In this document: piece after piece, positions 62,214-64,000 of the stretch
Layout: each line of letters opens with the position of its first letter
Position numbering within the stretch: position 1 is the stretch's first letter
Assembly: GCF_015351245.1 (NCBI RefSeq)
Contig: NZ_JADKSO010000003.1
Coordinates: forward strand, 186,001-250,000
Direction of reading: 5' to 3'
Length of the DNA stretch: 64,000 nucleotides
Source: Rathayibacter sp. VKM Ac-2879
GTDB lineage: Bacteria; Actinomycetota; Actinomycetes; Actinomycetales; Microbacteriaceae
Notes under the pieces: model-generated
What the model was told of the DNA's origin: nothing
The model's database searches: none
What the model saw: the letters and a program-made list of their open reading frames with translations, nothing else
Program-made: the position numbers and the translations under genes

Positions 62214-63518
62214 TCAGCGGCCGAGACCGCGGTAGTCCCACCCCGCCTCGCGCCACGCGGCGGGGTCGAGGCAGTTGCGTCCATCCACGATGAAGGCGTT
62301 GCCCACCAGCGCGGCCGTCGCGGCGGGGTCGAGGGCGCGGAACTGCTTCCACTCGGTGACGACGACGACCGCGTCGGCACCGCGAAGCGCCTCCTCGACG
62401 TCGGCGGTGTACGAGATGTCGGGGTAGCGACGCTGCGCGTTCGCGATCGCCTCCGGGTCGGTGGCACGCACGGTCGCGCCCAGGTCGTGGAAGCGGGCTG
62501 CGACGTCGAGCGACGGCGAGTCACGGATGTCGTCCGACTCAGGCTTGAAGGCGAGGCCGAGCACGGCGATGGTCTTGCCGTCGACCGAGCCGCCGAGGCC
62601 CTCGGTGACAATGTCGACCACACGCTGACGGCGACGGAGGTTGATCGCGTCGACCTCCTTGAGGAATGCGACCGAGCCGCCCACGCCGAGCTCTTCGGCC
62701 CGCGCCGAGAACGCGCGGATGTCCTTGGGGAGGCAACCGCCGCCGAAGCCGATGCCAGCATTCAGGAAGCGGCGACCGATGCGCGCGTCGTATCCGATCG
62801 CATCGGCGAGCTGGGTGACGTCGGCTCCCGTGACCTCGGCGATCTCAGCGATCGCGTTGATGAACGAGATCTTGGTGGCGAGGAACGCATTGGCCGACAC
62901 CTTGACGAGCTCGGCGGTTGCGTAGTCGGTCACGACGAGCGGGGTGTCGGCGGCGAGGGCGGTCGCGTAGACCTCGTCGAGAGCGGCACGCGCCGCCTCG
63001 CCTGCAGCACCGGCAGGAACGCCGTAGACGAGGCGGTCGGGGCTGATCGTGTCCTTCACCGCGAAGCCCTCACGGAGGAACTCCGGGTTCCAGGCGAGCG
63101 TCGCGCCGGTCGTGGCGACCCGCTCGGCGAGGCGCGCGGCCGTCCCGACCGGCACCGTCGACTTGCCGACGACGAGCGAGCCGGAGTCGAGGTAGGGAAG
63201 CAGTCCCTCCACGGCCGCGTCGACGAAACGCATGTCGGCCGCATTCTCACCCTGCTTCTGGGGGGTGCCGACCGCGACGAAGTGCACGGAGGCTCCCGCC
63301 GCCTCGGCCATGTCGGTCGAGAACCGCAGGCGGCCCGACGCCACACCGGAGGAGAGCAGCTCGGGCAGACCTGGCTCGAAGAAAGGCGCCGTACCGGCCG
63401 ACAGAGCGTCGATCTTCGCCTGGTCCACGTCGATGCCGATCACCTCGTGACCGAGTTCGACCATCGCGGCCGCGTGAACGGCTCCGAGGTAACCGCAACC
63501 AATAACAGAGAGCTTCAC
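62214..63518 (-). CDS. ugd: UDP-glucose 6-dehydrogenase
   Basis: 434 residues. KLSVIGCGYLGAVHAAAMVELGHEVIGIDVD for NAD, GENAADMRFVDAAVEGL, KSTVPVGTAARL, NPEFLREGFAVKDTISPDR, and GGGCLPKDIRAF with the catalytic Cys (about residue 262). VLGLAFKPESDDIRDSPSLDV is the UDP-binding domain. It oxidises UDP-glucose to UDP-glucuronate for capsule or exopolysaccharide. Start GTG 63518 has AGGAG 7 nt upstream. The initiation region is part of a triplicated 20-bp repeat (63511-63570). Confidence 0.95.
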   Translation of the reverse strand: MKLSVIGCGYLGAVHAAAMVELGHEVIGIDVDQAKIDALSAGTAPFFEPGLPELLSSGVASGRLRFSTDMAEAAGASVHFVAVGTPQKQGENAADMRFVDAAVEGLLPYLDSGSLVVGKSTVPVGTAARLAERVATTGATLAWNPEFLREGFAVKDTISPDRLVYGVPAGAAGEAARAALDEVYATALAADTPLVVTDYATAELVKVSANAFLATKISFINAIAEIAEVTGADVTQLADAIGYDARIGRRFLNAGIGFGGGCLPKDIRAFSARAEELGVGGSVAFLKEVDAINLRRRQRVVDIVTEGLGGSVDGKTIAVLGLAFKPESDDIRDSPSLDVAARFHDLGATVRATDPEAIANAQRRYPDISYTADVEEALRGADAVVVVTEWKQFRALDPAATAALVGNAFIVDGRNCLDPAAWREAGWDYRGLGR

Positions 63519-63570
63519 AGGGGTTCTCCTAGCTTCACAGGGATTCTCCAGACTTCACAGCGGTTTTCCG
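63511..63570 (-). repeat. three 20-bp repeats each holding a start codon and binding site
   Basis: Units at 63511-63530, 63531-63550 and 63551-63570 share, on the minus strand, GGAGAAxCCCTGTGAAGxT (the farthest copy is more diverged). Each contains GTG AAG. Copies 2 and 3 read GTG plus 6 codons then TGA, and that TGA overlaps the GTG of the next copy (GTGA). Two 7-codon mini-ORFs (starting at 63558 and 63538) therefore lead stop-to-start into ugd GTG 63518. Confidence 0.85.
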
Positions 63571-63654
63571 AATCAAGGGCGTCGTTGAGTCGCGTCAGGA
63601 AGGGAGGGAGAGGACGGGCGGAGGCGGCGGAGTCGTCGCGAGCACCGCTCGCGC

Positions 63655-64000
63655 CTATCGCCGCGCCAATGCTCTCAGATCTCGCGCCACGTTGCCGACA
63701 GCGGTCGCTATCTGCTCGGCGACGCGGGCGTGCGTGACCTCGCTCCGGCCGATCGGATCGTCGATGTCGTCGCCGGCGGCCTCGACAGGGGCACGGCCAC
63801 GGTGCGTCGCGGCAAGGCGGACGACGGCGCGGAGGCGAGCCGCCGGATCCTCGATGACAGGCAAAGGGACGTCAGCCACCACGAAGGGCAGCACGCGGGC
63901 GAACTCGAGGAGGGTGAAGCCCCGCAGCAGGACCGCAGGGAAGCGGCGGGCCGCGTCGACCAGATGATCGCGCGTCATCGTCAGCATGAGGTCGGCGCTC
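63655..64000 (-). CDS. low-molecular-weight protein-tyrosine phosphatase, partial
   Basis: The frame is open to the right edge; about 115 residues are visible, ending TAG 63655-63657. SADLMLTMTRDHLVDAARRFP, AVLLRGFTLLEFARVL and DDIDDPIGRS (the DP loop with the general-acid Asp) match the C-terminal two-thirds of LMW-PTP/Wzb. The catalytic CxxxxxR loop is outside the window. Such phosphatases reset tyrosine kinases in exopolysaccharide export, fitting its place beside ugd. It ends with an Arg-rich tail. Confidence 0.82.
   Translation of the reverse strand, partial: SADLMLTMTRDHLVDAARRFPAVLLRGFTLLEFARVLPFVVADVPLPVIEDPAARLRAVVRLAATHRGRAPVEAAGDDIDDPIGRSEVTHARVAEQIATAVGNVARDLRALARR

Overview
The window is GC-rich (well above 65 % by eye) and carries typical actinobacterial genes: a Ku protein, an actinobacterial-type topA-tmk-holB run, a fused-gene tad locus with a 6C-type RNA beside it, DUF3097/DUF3516/DUF4244 proteins, and a LAXTG (sortase E-type) surface protein. 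Together with many TANNNT boxes only 6-7 nt upstream of ATG/GTG (likely leaderless mRNAs), this suggests a Gram-positive actinobacterium, most plausibly a Microbacteriaceae member (Rathayibacter/Clavibacter-like). The genus is an inference, not shown by the sequence.

Layout. 1-2.5 kb: end of a CoA-binding protein, then two translationally coupled secreted wall-binding proteins, one lysozyme-like and one M15-type peptidase-like. 2.5-7.5 kb: L-serine dehydratase, thiosulfate sulfurtransferase, a DUF255/thioredoxin-like protein, a decayed MFS pseudogene and a small PLDc_N membrane protein. 7.5-17.3 kb: HrpA helicase, MFS transporter, aldo/keto reductase, alpha/beta hydrolase, wall-anchored M28 peptidase, Ku. 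17.3-24 kb: small conserved proteins and a secreted set (ExeM/NucH nuclease, a coupled Tat-exported Ig-like protein, a 2TM protein, a secreted parallel-beta-helix-like protein). 24-29 kb: DUF3516 helicase, MOSC protein, DUF3054, DUF3097, ArsR regulator. 29-32.8 kb: riboflavin operon ribD-ribE-ribBA-ribH under an FMN riboswitch. 32.9-38 kb: MHS-type transporter, broken HTH gene, ABC exporter, frameshifted SDR gene and a lipoprotein.

38-49.6 kb is mostly minus strand: gabD-trmH, dacB-pncA, tRNA-Thr, and the compact run topA-tmk-holB-S33 hydrolase-tetR. 50-53.4 kb: a minus-strand tad (Flp-type) secretion/pilus locus: tadA ATPase, a TadB-TadC fusion, DUF4244 pilin-like protein and two TadE-like proteins. 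A 6C RNA with its own promoter and terminator lies upstream. 53.9-57.1 kb: intact acs, a small membrane protein, a frameshifted secreted-protein gene, then a diverged 3' remnant of a second acs, which looks like a recombination scar. 57.2-64 kb: RidA, DUF4177 protein, class A PBP with PASTA domain, metallophosphoesterase, tRNA-Pro, VanZ-like protein, UDP-glucose dehydrogenase (ugd) with a triplicated 20-bp translation-start cassette, and a low-molecular-weight tyrosine phosphatase running off the end.

Functionally, much of the window concerns the cell envelope: wall hydrolases, dacB, PBP, sortase substrate, tad apparatus, ugd and LMW phosphatase. The rest is housekeeping: riboflavin, DNA topology and replication, RNA helicases. 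The most unusual observations are the triplicated ugd start region with two 7-codon coupled mini-ORFs, the bipartite 12+8-bp element repeated with identical 17-bp spacing at two places in the tad locus, the acs duplication scar, and a cluster of pseudogenes caught at different stages of decay.
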